Assembly (NCBI RefSeq): GCF_000375485.1
Contig: NZ_AQXE01000004.1
Location: forward strand, 172,069 to 236,068
DNA: 64,000 nucleotides
Reading direction: 5' to 3'
Origin: Desulfovibrio oxyclinae DSM 11498
GTDB taxonomy: Bacteria > Desulfobacterota > Desulfovibrionia > Desulfovibrionales > Desulfovibrionaceae
The position numbers and the translations under genes were made by a program. Below are positions 55,044 to 63,750 of this stretch, one piece after another. The notes beneath the pieces were generated by a model. The model saw only the letters and a program-made list of their open reading frames with translations. It did not search any database and was not told the DNA's origin. Numbering within the stretch: the first letter of the stretch is position 1; every line of letters begins with the position of its first letter.

Positions 55044-55641
55044 TCAGATCAACCTTGAGTTTGGTGGAAAACATGTTCTCAACGGCAACGACCTGATCGT
55101 GCATGATATGCATGCGCTGACGGATCAGGGCGGATTTTCCGTAACGGTCGAGCAGGTCCTCGAAACGGTCGTCGATGTCCACCAGACGGTCGTGCGTGAC
55201 CCGCTTGTCGCCGTAAAGCACGGCAAGTTGCAGGAAATAGCGGCCAAGGTCCAGATCGAAAGGCCAGAAAACGTGATGCGTGACCCCGGAAGCGATATAC
55301 GGATTGCCCGTCATCTCCGCCGCCCAAGCACCGCCAAGCTGGCTGTGGTTGCCGCCGTGGACGATGCAGTACGTTTTGGCGATGTCGTGCAGAAGGGCCG
55401 AGGCGCGAACAGCCTCAACATCCGCCTCCATGCCCACCTCGCGGGCGCGGCGCGCCAGAAACGTCGCCACACCGGCCACCGCCATGCTGTGCTCGCGAAT
55501 GTTCTCCAGCATGTCCGTACGGTCCCAGATCGCAAAGCACGCCGCATCATCGGGCACCGGCAGTTCTCCGCAGTCGGAACCGGGTGGAACCGGCAGCTCG
55601 CGCCCCGGAGGAAAACTGTACTTCTTCTTGACGCCTTTCAT
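55000..55641 (-). CDS. HD-domain phosphohydrolase
   Basis: A 213-residue protein with an HD metal site: REHSMAVAGVATFLARRA (His), ASALLHDIAKT (His-Asp) and a downstream Asp in the same fold. HD enzymes hydrolyse phosphate esters of nucleotides, including tRNA ends or signalling nucleotides. It heads the envelope operon and overlaps ddl by 44 bp. Substrate unknown. Confidence 0.82.
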   Translation of the reverse strand: MKGVKKKYSFPPGRELPVPPGSDCGELPVPDDAACFAIWDRTDMLENIREHSMAVAGVATFLARRAREVGMEADVEAVRASALLHDIAKTYCIVHGGNHSQLGGAWAAEMTGNPYIASGVTHHVFWPFDLDLGRYFLQLAVLYGDKRVTHDRLVDIDDRFEDLLDRYGKSALIRQRMHIMHDQVVAVENMFSTKLKVDLNELTLDSRGLVQRA

Positions 55642-55942
55642 CTGCAGAAATCCGTCGCTGTTCGGGTTTGATTCAAGCTATCAGCCGCCGGGCGAAAAAT
55701 AAAGACTCATTCCGCCACGCACCGACCTGAAGTCCCTTCACCCCATTTTCTGCAAGGAGAAAATGACTGAATTCACCAAATAATCCGAGGCTCCAAATCG
55801 CTCAATTCCGTTGGAGTGAGCGGGTTATAGCCATTTTCCTCTTGAAATTTTCCCAACCGGGGTTTACATGGGGAGTCGGCCATGGGACTTTTTCGTTGTC
55901 CCCGTGGTTTTGTTTCGAGGTAACAACCTTTAGGAGGAAAAA
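55642..55942. other. Intergenic region with long leader before dsrC, 301 bp
   Basis: Between the divergent HD gene and dsrC. It holds a mini open frame at 55763-55783 (M-T-E-F-T-K-stop) with AAGGAG before it, but it is too short to call a gene. No tRNA, CRISPR or clear terminator was seen. Long leader suggests post-transcriptional control of dsrC, which is inference only. Confidence 0.5.
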
Positions 55943-56260
55943 ATGGCTGTTGTCGAATTTCAGGGTAAGACTTTCGAAGTGGACGAAGACGGCTTCCTGC
56001 AGCGCTTCGAAGACTGGACCCCCGAATGGGTGGACTACGTCAAGGACACCGAAGGCATCAAGGAACTGACCGAAGACCACCAGAAGGTCATCGACTTCCT
56101 GCAGGACTACTACAAGAAGAACGGCATCGCACCGATGGTCCGCATCCTCTCCAAGGTCACCGGCTTCAAGCTGAAGCAGATCTACGAGCTGTTCCCCTCC
56201 GGACCCGGCAAGGGAGCCTGCAAAATGGCAGGTCTGCCCAAGCCCACCGGCTGCGTCTAA
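55943..56260 (+). CDS. dsrC: Dissimilatory sulfite reductase-associated protein DsrC
   Basis: A 105-residue protein with the DsrC signature: FLQRFEDWTPEWVDYV in the middle and the C-terminal arm GPGKGACKMAGLPKPTGCV. Both redox cysteines (the inner one in GACKMAG and the penultimate-residue one in TGCV) are present, as required for the trisulfide shuttle between DsrAB and the DsrMKJOP membrane complex. The strong GGAGG-A7 ribosome site suits its high expression. It is a sulfate-respiration marker. Followed by a strong terminator. Confidence 0.97.
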   Translation: MAVVEFQGKTFEVDEDGFLQRFEDWTPEWVDYVKDTEGIKELTEDHQKVIDFLQDYYKKNGIAPMVRILSKVTGFKLKQIYELFPSGPGKGACKMAGLPKPTGCV

Positions 56261-56288
56261 ACCGGACGACAGTACAAGCGGAATTCCA

Positions 56289-56318
56289 GCGGGAACCGAA
56301 AGGTTCCCGCTTTTTTTT
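56289..56318 (+). terminator. Rho-independent terminator after dsrC
   Basis: Perfect stem GCGGGAACC / GGTTCCCGC with a GAAA tetraloop and T8. Confidence 0.92.
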
Positions 56319-56449
56319 GTTCGAAGCACAATGCCTGCGGCGGCTAATTCTCATTGTTCGTTGGGAAGCCTCGTGCTAGATAATTGAGGGTGTAGTGGAA
56401 GCTGTTTATCGTTCTGCGGATATTTGAAACAACCAGTGGGATTCGATTT

Positions 56450-57313
56450 GTGAAGGATAAAATATCCAACAATATGAATTTGGTACGCTCTGAGATGGGG
56501 GATGCTGAGTTTCGTCGGTTCAGTGAGATGATCCAGAAGGAACTGGGCATCAAGATGCCGCCGACCAAGAAGGTGCTCTTGCAGTCGCGTTTTCAGAAGC
56601 GACTTCGGGCGCTTGGTATGTCCTGTTACAAGGAGTACTGCGACTATCTGTTCAGTGATGCGGGGCGTGAGGCGGAACGTCAGCACATGGTGGACGTGGT
56701 CACCACCAACACGACACATTTTTTCAGGGAACCGAAACATTTTGATATTCTGACCAACAGTGTTTTGCCTGACCTGTGGCGGAAAATTGGAACGTCGCGC
56801 GAGATACAGGTGTGGAGCGCGGGGTGTTCGAGCGGGGAGGAGCCCTATACGCTGGGCATGGTCCTGAACGAGTTTGCGGAAAAGAATCAGGGATTCAGAT
56901 TCTCCATTCTGGCGACGGACATCTCTTCGGACATTCTTCGGCGTGCGCAGCAGGCCGTGTATCCGATGGAGAAGGTGGACGAAATTCCCCAGTCCTTTCG
57001 CAAGAAATATCTGCTCAAGAGCAAGAATCCGCAGCGTCCGCTCATCAAGGTGGACAAGGTGGTGCGTGACAAGGTTCGTTTTCGTCAATTGAACTTCATG
57101 GACAATTTCCGCATGGACCAAAAAATGGACATCATTTTCTGTCGTAACGTGGTCATTTATTTTGATAGACCGACGCAGGAAGTGCTGTTCAACAAGTTCT
57201 GCGACCATCTGCGTCCCGAGGCATACCTGTTTATCGGGCATTCGGAGAGTCTTTCCGGAATGCGTCTGCCGTTGAAGCAGATGGCGCCTACCGTGTTTCG
57301 TCGTCTTCCCTAA
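56450..57313 (+). CDS. cheR: Chemotaxis methyltransferase CheR
   Basis: A 287-residue protein. The N-terminal helical domain has RFSEMIQKELGIKMPPTKK, and the SAM domain contains TTNTTHFFREPKHF, WSAGCSSGEEPYTLGM (SAM loop) and FCRNVVIYFD. It methylates glutamates of chemoreceptors. The start is uncertain: GTG 56450, ATG 56474 and ATG 56495 are all in frame and none has a clear ribosome site. No other chemotaxis gene is in the window. Confidence 0.92.
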   Translation: MKDKISNNMNLVRSEMGDAEFRRFSEMIQKELGIKMPPTKKVLLQSRFQKRLRALGMSCYKEYCDYLFSDAGREAERQHMVDVVTTNTTHFFREPKHFDILTNSVLPDLWRKIGTSREIQVWSAGCSSGEEPYTLGMVLNEFAEKNQGFRFSILATDISSDILRRAQQAVYPMEKVDEIPQSFRKKYLLKSKNPQRPLIKVDKVVRDKVRFRQLNFMDNFRMDQKMDIIFCRNVVIYFDRPTQEVLFNKFCDHLRPEAYLFIGHSESLSGMRLPLKQMAPTVFRRLP

Positions 57314-57412
57314 TGCATGGCCGCGTTCGCGGTGTTGTAATTCTTTTCTTGCATCCGGGCCGAAAATCGGCTTCCATGTGTGTCTTTCGCTACGGCGAGG
57401 ACGGACTGGATA

Positions 57413-58195
57413 ATGAAGATTTTGATGCTTGGAGATATAGTCGGCCGCCCGGGAAGGCGCGAGGTCGCAACTCGGGTTCAGGCGCTTCGGCGCGAGCTCG
57501 GGGTGGACCTTGTCATAGCCAATGGCGAGAACGCTTCGGGTGGCATTGGCATATCCGCCAAGAGTGCGAAAAGCCTGCTTAATGCCGGGGTCGATGTGCT
57601 CACATCCGGCAATCATGTCTGGAAGTTCAGGGATCTTCATTCCTTCATGGGGCGCGAATCGCGTTTCGTGCGTCCTTACAACTACCCAGAGGGCACCCCG
57701 GGGAAGGGGCTGACCGTGATCCGTCCGGAAGGTCTGGAGCCGGTGGCTGTGCTGAATCTTCAGGGCAGGACCTTCATGCATCCCATCGACTGTCCGTTCA
57801 AGGCGGCGGACAGGGCGTTGGCGGAATTGCCGGAAGACGTGCGCATCGTGGTGTGCGACTTTCATGCTGAGGCCACCGGAGAGAAACAGGCGCTGGCGTG
57901 GTATCTGGACGGACGCGTCTCCGTGCTGGTCGGCACGCATACGCATGTGCAGACCGCGGATGCGCGGGTGCTTCCCGGCGGCAGCGGCTACATGACGGAC
58001 CTCGGGTTCTGCGGCGCGTGGAATTCGTGCCTCGGCATGGACCCTGAGCCGGTGGTCAGCCGTTTCGTGACGGGGATCCCTTCGCGGTTCGTGCCTGCGA
58101 AAGGACCGGTCATTTTACAAGGCGCGGTTTTTGACATAGACGATTCCACCGGGCGCACGTGCGAGGTCTCGCTCTGGAGAAAGGAAACATGGTAG
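57413..58195 (+). CDS. YmdB-like metallophosphoesterase (cyclic nucleotide phosphodiesterase)
   Basis: A 260-residue metallophosphatase of the YmdB family. Motifs: MLGDIVGRPGR, IANGENASGG, SGNHVWKF, DFHAEATGEKQ and GTHTHVQTADARVL, a complete calcineurin-like metal site. Family members hydrolyse 2',3'-cyclic nucleotides and affect biofilm or motility choices in Bacillus. ATG 57413 is the best start. Confidence 0.9.
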   Translation: MKILMLGDIVGRPGRREVATRVQALRRELGVDLVIANGENASGGIGISAKSAKSLLNAGVDVLTSGNHVWKFRDLHSFMGRESRFVRPYNYPEGTPGKGLTVIRPEGLEPVAVLNLQGRTFMHPIDCPFKAADRALAELPEDVRIVVCDFHAEATGEKQALAWYLDGRVSVLVGTHTHVQTADARVLPGGSGYMTDLGFCGAWNSCLGMDPEPVVSRFVTGIPSRFVPAKGPVILQGAVFDIDDSTGRTCEVSLWRKETW

Positions 58196-58305
58196 CGTAG
58201 CTGTCTCGGCTCGCTGCCTCTTTCAATACACATGTATCGGTTCGTGGAGTACCGGCTCCGACGGACGCGGCTGGAGCGGCTGTCAAAGCGGTCGCTCCGA
58301 GATGG

Positions 58306-58326
58306 AAACGCCTGTGCGGGCGTTTT
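58306..58326 (+). terminator. Probable terminator or attenuator upstream of tyrS
   Basis: AAACGCC / GGCGTTT stem with a 6-nt loop and T run, 30 bp before the tyrS start. Because upstream segments could pair alternatively (see findings), it may act as an attenuator. Confidence 0.5.
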
Positions 58327-58355
58327 CGCAGACACAGATAAGACAAGAGGAACAC

Positions 58356-59636
58356 ATGAACATCTTCGACGAACTCAAGTGGCGCGGGCTGGTCAATCAG
58401 GTCTCTGACGAAGAGAAGGTACGCGGGTATCTCTCCGAGCCGGGAAAGGCCATGTATTGCGGCTTCGACCCCACTGCGGAGAGCCTTCACGTGGGCAACC
58501 TTGTTCCCCTGCTCTGTCTGGCACGCATGAAAAAGGCAGGTCACAATCCCATCGTCCTCATGGGCGGTGCCACCGGCTTCATCGGCGATCCCAGCGGCAA
58601 GGACAAGGAGCGCGACCTCCAGACCGCGGAAGATCTGGAGTATCGCATCAGCAAGATCACCAATCAGGTTCGCCGGTTTTTCGAGCGGGTCTGCGGTGAG
58701 CGGCCCGATATCGTGAACAACCACGAATGGACCAAGACCATGAGCGCCATCGACCTGCTGCGCGACGTGGGCAAGTATTTCACCATCAACTGGATGCTGC
58801 AGAAGGAATCGGTCAGGGGACGCATTGAGCGCGATGATGTAGGCATCTCCTACACCGAGTTCTCCTACATGATCCTGCAGGGTCACGACTTCTATCATCT
58901 TTACAAGAACAAGGACTGCCGGCTTCAGCTCGGCGGCGGCGACCAGTGGGGCAACATCACCGCCGGTTGCGAATACATCCGCCGCAAGACCGCGGCTGAG
59001 GGCGAAAGCGCCGAGGCGTTCGCCCTGACCTTCCCGCTCATCACCACCGCTTCCGGGAAGAAGTTCGGCAAGAGCGAAAAGGGCGCCATATACCTGAACC
59101 CGGAGATCACCTCGCCGTACGCGTTCTATCAGTTCTGGGTGAACGCGGACGACCGTGACGTTATCAAGTTCCTCAAGTTCTTCACCTTCCTTACTCAGGA
59201 AGAGATCGCGGAACTGGAGCGTGCGGTGGAGGAAGAGCCGCACCTGCGCGTGGCCCAGCGCCGTCTGGCCGAGGAGACCACCCGCATGATTCACGGCCAG
59301 CGCGAGCTGGAGCGTGTGCAGGCGGCCACCGCTGCGCTGTTCGGCAAGGGCGATATCAAGAGCGTGGACGCGGGGACCCTTCGCAGCGCTCTGGAGTCCG
59401 CTCCCCAGCGCATCTACGCGCCGGGCGACGTGCCGGACATCCCGCAGATTCTCGTGGATCTGGAGCTTGCCAAGTCCAAGGGCGAGGCCCGCAAGGCTCT
59501 GAAGGCCGGCGGCGTCTACATCAACGGCGAGCGTGCCGCCGAGGATCATGAAGTCACCGAGTCCGACTTCGTGGGCGGCGACCTGATGGTCGTTCGCAAG
59601 GGCAAGAAGAATTACGGCATGGTGCTGCGCAGCTAG
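58356..59636 (+). CDS. tyrS: Tyrosyl-tRNA synthetase
   Basis: A 426-residue class I synthetase. The HIGH-like motif appears as LHVGNLVPL, the KMSKS-like as KKFGKSEKG, and the C-terminal S4 RNA-binding domain (LAKSKGEARKALKAGGVYIN) is present. It joins tyrosine to its tRNA. ATG 58356 has AGAGGAAC upstream. A strong terminator follows. Confidence 0.96.
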   Translation: MNIFDELKWRGLVNQVSDEEKVRGYLSEPGKAMYCGFDPTAESLHVGNLVPLLCLARMKKAGHNPIVLMGGATGFIGDPSGKDKERDLQTAEDLEYRISKITNQVRRFFERVCGERPDIVNNHEWTKTMSAIDLLRDVGKYFTINWMLQKESVRGRIERDDVGISYTEFSYMILQGHDFYHLYKNKDCRLQLGGGDQWGNITAGCEYIRRKTAAEGESAEAFALTFPLITTASGKKFGKSEKGAIYLNPEITSPYAFYQFWVNADDRDVIKFLKFFTFLTQEEIAELERAVEEEPHLRVAQRRLAEETTRMIHGQRELERVQAATAALFGKGDIKSVDAGTLRSALESAPQRIYAPGDVPDIPQILVDLELAKSKGEARKALKAGGVYINGERAAEDHEVTESDFVGGDLMVVRKGKKNYGMVLRS

Positions 59637-59660
59637 CTCTGTCGTATCGCGACGCAAATT

Positions 59661-59698
59661 AAAAGCCCCTGGCCGGAATCTCCGGTCAGGGGCTTTTT
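59661..59698. terminator. Bidirectional terminator after tyrS
   Basis: AAAAGCCCCTGGCCGGA / TCCGGTCAGGGGCTTTTT stem (one wobble) between convergent genes. Confidence 0.9.
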
Positions 59699-59719
59699 CG
59701 TGGGACGTCGGAAATATCC

Positions 59720-61678
59720 CTAATACGCAAGCCTTCCGAGGGACTTGAGGATCAGCGTGAAGCCCATGGCGGCCATGCCCGCCAGTCCCATGCCGCAGGA
59801 GAAGCCCGCCAGCAGGACCGGGGCGTACTGGCGCCATTGTTTGCCGTATTTTTTAAGGAAATAGAACCTGCCGAGCATGGCGCCGATGACTTCCAGTATG
59901 ACGCCGTGCGGAGTGGACTGCCCCAGACCGCGCACCAGTCCGTAGACAAGCAGCACGGGCAGTCCGAGTATGTTCAGGGTCCCGTACAATAGCACGCCTA
60001 TGCCGAGCCCCGAGAACAGGATGGGTGCGCTCAGGGCCTCGAAGAACAGGGAGTTGCCTTCCAGAGTGGAGGTTTGCATCAGCAGCGTATTGAGCGCCTG
60101 AAGGTGCCACAGCTCCTGTGCAAAGGGGTACTGCGGCGACGGAATGGGCGCTAGCTGCCACAGAAACTGGGAGAAGAGCAGCGAGGCGATCATGACCACG
60201 GGGAAGACGATGATTTCAGCCTTGATCACGCCGCGCAGGCTGGTTCCCGTCAGCTCGATCTGTCGGAACTGGACCGTAGCCTCGCCGTAGTTGTGAATGG
60301 GGATGGGCGCGTACCATATCTCTATGCCGTTGTAGCCAAAGAACTTTGCCCCGGCGATGAAGCTGAATTCGCGCACCATCGGCAGGCTGACGAACTGGCC
60401 CGCGATACCTTCCATGCGGGCGGTGATGTAGGAAATGACCGGGGTGTAGACAAAGCCGTAGAGCACGAAGAAAATCCACGGAAAGCTGGGCACCAGCAGC
60501 AGGCACATGCCGATGTAGGCCAGCGTGGAGAATACGTAGATGCCGATGGACACCCAGAAATTGATGTCGCCGCGTTCCTTGTGGGGCTTGAACAGGATGG
60601 AAAAATCCATCTGTCCGTCCCCGGCCTGCCGCAGCGATTTGACGACATAGTAGATACCGATGGCTGCGATGGCCAGACCGAGACCGATGCCGAAACTCAT
60701 GTAGAAGTCGAAGTTGTTGGCGAACACGGTTTCGACGGTTTCCATGCCGGGATGCCAGCGGTGCAGGATGCCGTGCTCATGCAGTACCGGGTTGGCGAGG
60801 ATGGTGACGATCAGGCCGCCGAGGCCGCCGATGACCGCCCAGAAGGGCAGCACCATGCCCACGAAAACGAGGCCGAGGTCGAACTGTAGCCCTGTGGCCA
60901 CGGCGGGCAGAAAGCCTTCCGTGTACTGGGTCAGCTCGATCCATGGTATGGGAATCAGCCGTATTGGCTGTTCGAAGACGAGACCGGAGACCGCCGGAAG
61001 CAGGACGTAGAAGAACCCGAAGACCAGCCCGATGACGCCGCCGATGGAGAAGACCCGCCACTTCCAGCCGGACTTGCGGTCCTCTGTGGATTCGGCCAGC
61101 GCCATGGTACCCAGCGCGCCCACGGGCGCCATGGGGAAGGGCAGTTTTTCAACGTCGGAAGTTATCCGGTACAGGCTGTAGCCCAGCCCGAAATGGTCGA
61201 TGCGCTGCACCAGCTGTGCGCCCACAAGAAGCAGGATCGGCACCAGCCAGTCCCGGTGCAGGAAGGTCCTTTCGAGAAACGACTCCGAGCCGGGGCCGGG
61301 GGCCACCCAGTGCGGGATGAACTCGGTCAGCCCGAGCATCCTCGCGGCGTCGGACTGCACAAGGTACTGGTTCCATAACAGCCCTTGAAATGGCGAGGCC
61401 AGCGCGGCGCCCGCCATGTAGTAGAGCAGGAAGACTTCCTGCTGTTTCAGGTGCGTGTAGGAACGTTTGGCGATTTCGGCGAAGAGGATGATGGTCACCC
61501 AGCGAGCAGCCGGGCCGATGCCCTGCCCGATGACCAGCTGCAGATACATGGACCCCGGCATCATGAGGAATCCGATGAAGACGGCGCCGATGATCGTCTT
61601 CCAGTCGAATCCCTCTTCGAACCGCTCCGGCGGTTTCATGAGGTCGCGATATTCGTGCAGTTCCTTGTCGTCGTACAT
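59720..61678 (-). CDS. Large integral membrane transporter, OPT-superfamily-like
   Basis: A 652-residue protein with about 14 to 16 hydrophobic segments. The loop LPFPMAPVGALGTMALAES and the FIGFLMMPGSMYLQLVIGQG start resemble oligopeptide transporter-type proteins seen in sulfate reducers. No ATP-binding or known catalytic motif. Probably moves peptides or metal chelates, but substrate is not shown. It lies downstream of a CsoR-family regulator gene with an inverted repeat between them. Confidence 0.6.
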   Translation of the reverse strand: MYDDKELHEYRDLMKPPERFEEGFDWKTIIGAVFIGFLMMPGSMYLQLVIGQGIGPAARWVTIILFAEIAKRSYTHLKQQEVFLLYYMAGAALASPFQGLLWNQYLVQSDAARMLGLTEFIPHWVAPGPGSESFLERTFLHRDWLVPILLLVGAQLVQRIDHFGLGYSLYRITSDVEKLPFPMAPVGALGTMALAESTEDRKSGWKWRVFSIGGVIGLVFGFFYVLLPAVSGLVFEQPIRLIPIPWIELTQYTEGFLPAVATGLQFDLGLVFVGMVLPFWAVIGGLGGLIVTILANPVLHEHGILHRWHPGMETVETVFANNFDFYMSFGIGLGLAIAAIGIYYVVKSLRQAGDGQMDFSILFKPHKERGDINFWVSIGIYVFSTLAYIGMCLLLVPSFPWIFFVLYGFVYTPVISYITARMEGIAGQFVSLPMVREFSFIAGAKFFGYNGIEIWYAPIPIHNYGEATVQFRQIELTGTSLRGVIKAEIIVFPVVMIASLLFSQFLWQLAPIPSPQYPFAQELWHLQALNTLLMQTSTLEGNSLFFEALSAPILFSGLGIGVLLYGTLNILGLPVLLVYGLVRGLGQSTPHGVILEVIGAMLGRFYFLKKYGKQWRQYAPVLLAGFSCGMGLAGMAAMGFTLILKSLGRLAY

Positions 61679-61741
61679 CTGCGGGTCCGGTGTCCGGGCT
61701 GTGGGTGATAGAACTTATTCCTAACAGAAGTACAAGGAAAT

Positions 61742-61777
61742 ACGCGTCATGGCAATGCATGTGTTGCCATGACGCGT
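61742..61777. repeat. Perfect inverted repeat, possible operator or terminator
   Basis: Fourteen-base arms ACGCGTCATGGCAA and TTGCCATGACGCGT with an 8-nt loop. Lies between the repressor gene stop and the transporter start. Leftward T tract is weak, so an operator of the transporter is as likely as a terminator. Confidence 0.55.
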
Positions 61778-61868
61778 CATCTTCACTTGGATTGTTCAGG
61801 GGGCTGCCGCCGCTGCGGTGAATCTTGTGGATCCCGGCAAAGCGCCAACGGGATTCGGGGACGGCTGC

Positions 61869-62180
61869 CTAACCGTCGATGAAGCCGGTCATGATCTTCA
61901 CGGCGCGTTCAAGGGACTCGTACTGTGCTTCCTCGGAAGAATTTTCGAGTGCCTCGGTGTGGCACTTGATCAGGTAGCGCTTGAGAATCTGGCCGGTGGC
62001 GGATTGCAGCGCGGAGCGTACCGCACGGACCTGCACCAGAATGTCCTGACACTCCTTGCCTTCCTCTATCATGCGCTGGATGCCGCGAACCTGCCCCTCG
62101 ATGCGTTTCATGCGCGAGAGCACGTTTTTTTTCAGCGCTTCCTGTTCCTCATCTCGTCTTGTGCGTGCGGATTCTTCCAT
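61869..62180 (-). CDS. CsoR/FrmR-family repressor with CstR-like cysteine pair
   Basis: A 103-residue all-helical DUF156 protein. Ligand positions: Cys44 (KECQDILVQV) and Cys73 (IKCHTEAL) are 29 residues apart, the spacing of the copper and persulfide sensors. The usual copper-binding His (25 after the first Cys) is Tyr69 here. A two-cysteine pattern without that His fits the persulfide sensor CstR better than CsoR. Divergent from the TorD-like gene, and near a rhodanese gene. Confidence 0.85.
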   Translation of the reverse strand: MEESARTRRDEEQEALKKNVLSRMKRIEGQVRGIQRMIEEGKECQDILVQVRAVRSALQSATGQILKRYLIKCHTEALENSSEEAQYESLERAVKIMTGFIDG

Positions 62181-62260
62181 GTACCTGCTCCTCGCGTCGA
62201 GCCTTGGGGCCGTTGTCTGACGACGGGAAATGCCGTATCGTCGTTGACCGGAGGGTCTTC

Positions 62261-62887
62261 ATGAACAATTCCTGGACCACGGAAAACGAACGGGTGTTTC
62301 TTCTTCATTGCCTCGAACTCTGCTCGGCCGCCTTTCGGGGGCCGGACCGCGAAACCTGCGAAGGAATCGCCGGGCAGGCCGTGCCGGTTCTCGTGCAGAA
62401 CTGTCCGGCGGCGGCAGGCACCATACTGAAACCCCTCACGGGTATGCAAGCCCTGTTTGCCGAAGGTGCCGAGTCTCTTTGCGACGAGATTGCCTCGGTC
62501 CATGTCAGCCTGTTTGTCAATGATGCCGGGGGAACCCCGGTGCCGCCATACGAGTCCTGCCATGTCGGCGAGTCCCGCAAGGTCATGGGCCCGCAGGCCA
62601 TGGCCATGCGCGAGCGACTCGCCGAGGCCGGTGTGGAGCCGGAGGGCGGCGAACCGCCGGACCACCTGCCCCTTGAAATCGAATACCTCTACCTGCTCCT
62701 CGTGCGTTGCTGGGGTGAGGGCGACGAGGCTTCGTGTCCCAAGGCCGCGGCGTTTGCATCCGATGTCATGCTCCCATGGTGCCATAAGTTTCGCGAGGCC
62801 ATTGCCGAAACCGGGCACGAGGGATTCTTTCTGCTCAGCGCGGACCTGCTTCTGGCCGCGCTGGAAGAGGTTGCCTCGCTTCAATAG
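62261..62887 (+). CDS. TorD-family cytoplasmic chaperone
   Basis: A 208-residue protein with the family motif near residue 105 where YESCHVGESRKVMGP and EGGEPPDHLPLEIEYLYLLL align with TorD/DmsD. These chaperones fold or deliver molybdo- or Tat-exported redox enzymes. No such enzyme is in the window. ATG 62261 has GGAGG 6 nt upstream. It ends convergently with the rhodanese gene, overlapping by 7 bp. Confidence 0.8.
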   Translation: MNNSWTTENERVFLLHCLELCSAAFRGPDRETCEGIAGQAVPVLVQNCPAAAGTILKPLTGMQALFAEGAESLCDEIASVHVSLFVNDAGGTPVPPYESCHVGESRKVMGPQAMAMRERLAEAGVEPEGGEPPDHLPLEIEYLYLLLVRCWGEGDEASCPKAAAFASDVMLPWCHKFREAIAETGHEGFFLLSADLLLAALEEVASLQ

Positions 62888-63750
62888 CCCGAGGTGACGC
62901 TGGAGCGCATGTCCCGGTAGAAGCGGTTTGCGCCGCCGAGGCCGTCCTTGATCAGCATCACCACCCAGCGTCCCTGCTCACCGCGACGCAGCAGGAAGGT
63001 TACGGGGAGGGATTGATACCCCGTGCGCTGCAGCACGCTGCCGTCCGGGTCAGTGAAGACCGGGAACGGAATGCCCACTCGCCTGCTGAAGGCGCGGGCG
63101 TCGTGCAGACAATCATGCGAAGCGATGCCCACGAATCGCAGCCGTTGCCGCATGGTTGGCTCCGCCTGTACACGGTTCCAGTACTGTTCCACCGCCTTCA
63201 TTCCTTCCAGACAGGCCGGGCATTCCGAGTTGAAGAACTGCACCAGCAGGTAGTCCGCGCGCACCGCCTCCAGAAAGGCCCGGTCGAGATTCTCCAGCCC
63301 AAGATATTCCTGCGCCTCCGCCTCTATGGGCCAGATGGGGCAACCGGGAAAGACGTCGCCCGCCTTGATTGGATCGATCCCTTCCGATTGCAGGGCGGGA
63401 TGCGCCGCCACCCAGCCGAACCATCCCAGCGGGTAGCGCAGGACGTTGCCGTATCCCATGTTGGCCACTTCGCGGGCGGCGATGGCGCTGCGGATGCACT
63501 GGAGGCTGCGGCAGTAGATGACAATGGGGCGGGAGGTGTCGGGGCCGGCGAGGCGTCGGATTCGGTCAAGCTTAGCAGGGGCGGCGTGACGGTCGTCCCC
63601 GAGGTCGAATTCCACGTTGACCGCGCCTTCGATGTGTCCTTCCCGAAATTCGTAGTCCGGGCGGACATCCAGCAGGAGGGGCTTGCGTCCGTTTTCGAGA
63701 ATGCGGGCCAGTTCTGCGGTGTGTAGCGGTCCAGGGTTTTCTGGACACAA
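62881..63750 (-). CDS. Rhodanese-thioredoxin fusion protein, N-terminus at IS junction
   Basis: A 289-residue protein. Residues 8-115 are a rhodanese domain (PLLLDVRPDYEFREGHIEGA; active-site Cys80 in YCRSLQCIRS, with a second Cys85). Residues 165-280 are a thioredoxin-like domain with Cys177-Pro-Ala-Cys180 and a cis-Pro loop SLPVTFLL. It may move sulfane sulfur and reduce it. The only start is TTG 63750, within the terminal repeat of an adjacent insertion sequence, so the original N-terminus may be lost or shortened. Confidence 0.78.
   Translation of the reverse strand: MCPENPGPLHTAELARILENGRKPLLLDVRPDYEFREGHIEGAVNVEFDLGDDRHAAPAKLDRIRRLAGPDTSRPIVIYCRSLQCIRSAIAAREVANMGYGNVLRYPLGWFGWVAAHPALQSEGIDPIKAGDVFPGCPIWPIEAEAQEYLGLENLDRAFLEAVRADYLLVQFFNSECPACLEGMKAVEQYWNRVQAEPTMRQRLRFVGIASHDCLHDARAFSRRVGIPFPVFTDPDGSVLQRTGYQSLPVTFLLRRGEQGRWVVMLIKDGLGGANRFYRDMRSSVTSGY

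Noticed and set aside
55763..55783. Six-codon open frame before dsrC as a gene
   Set aside because: Too short to support as a coding gene without expression data; kept only as a leader curiosity.
56351..57946. Minus-strand open frame of over 530 codons
   Set aside because: Antisense to cheR and the YmdB-like gene; no recognisable domain.
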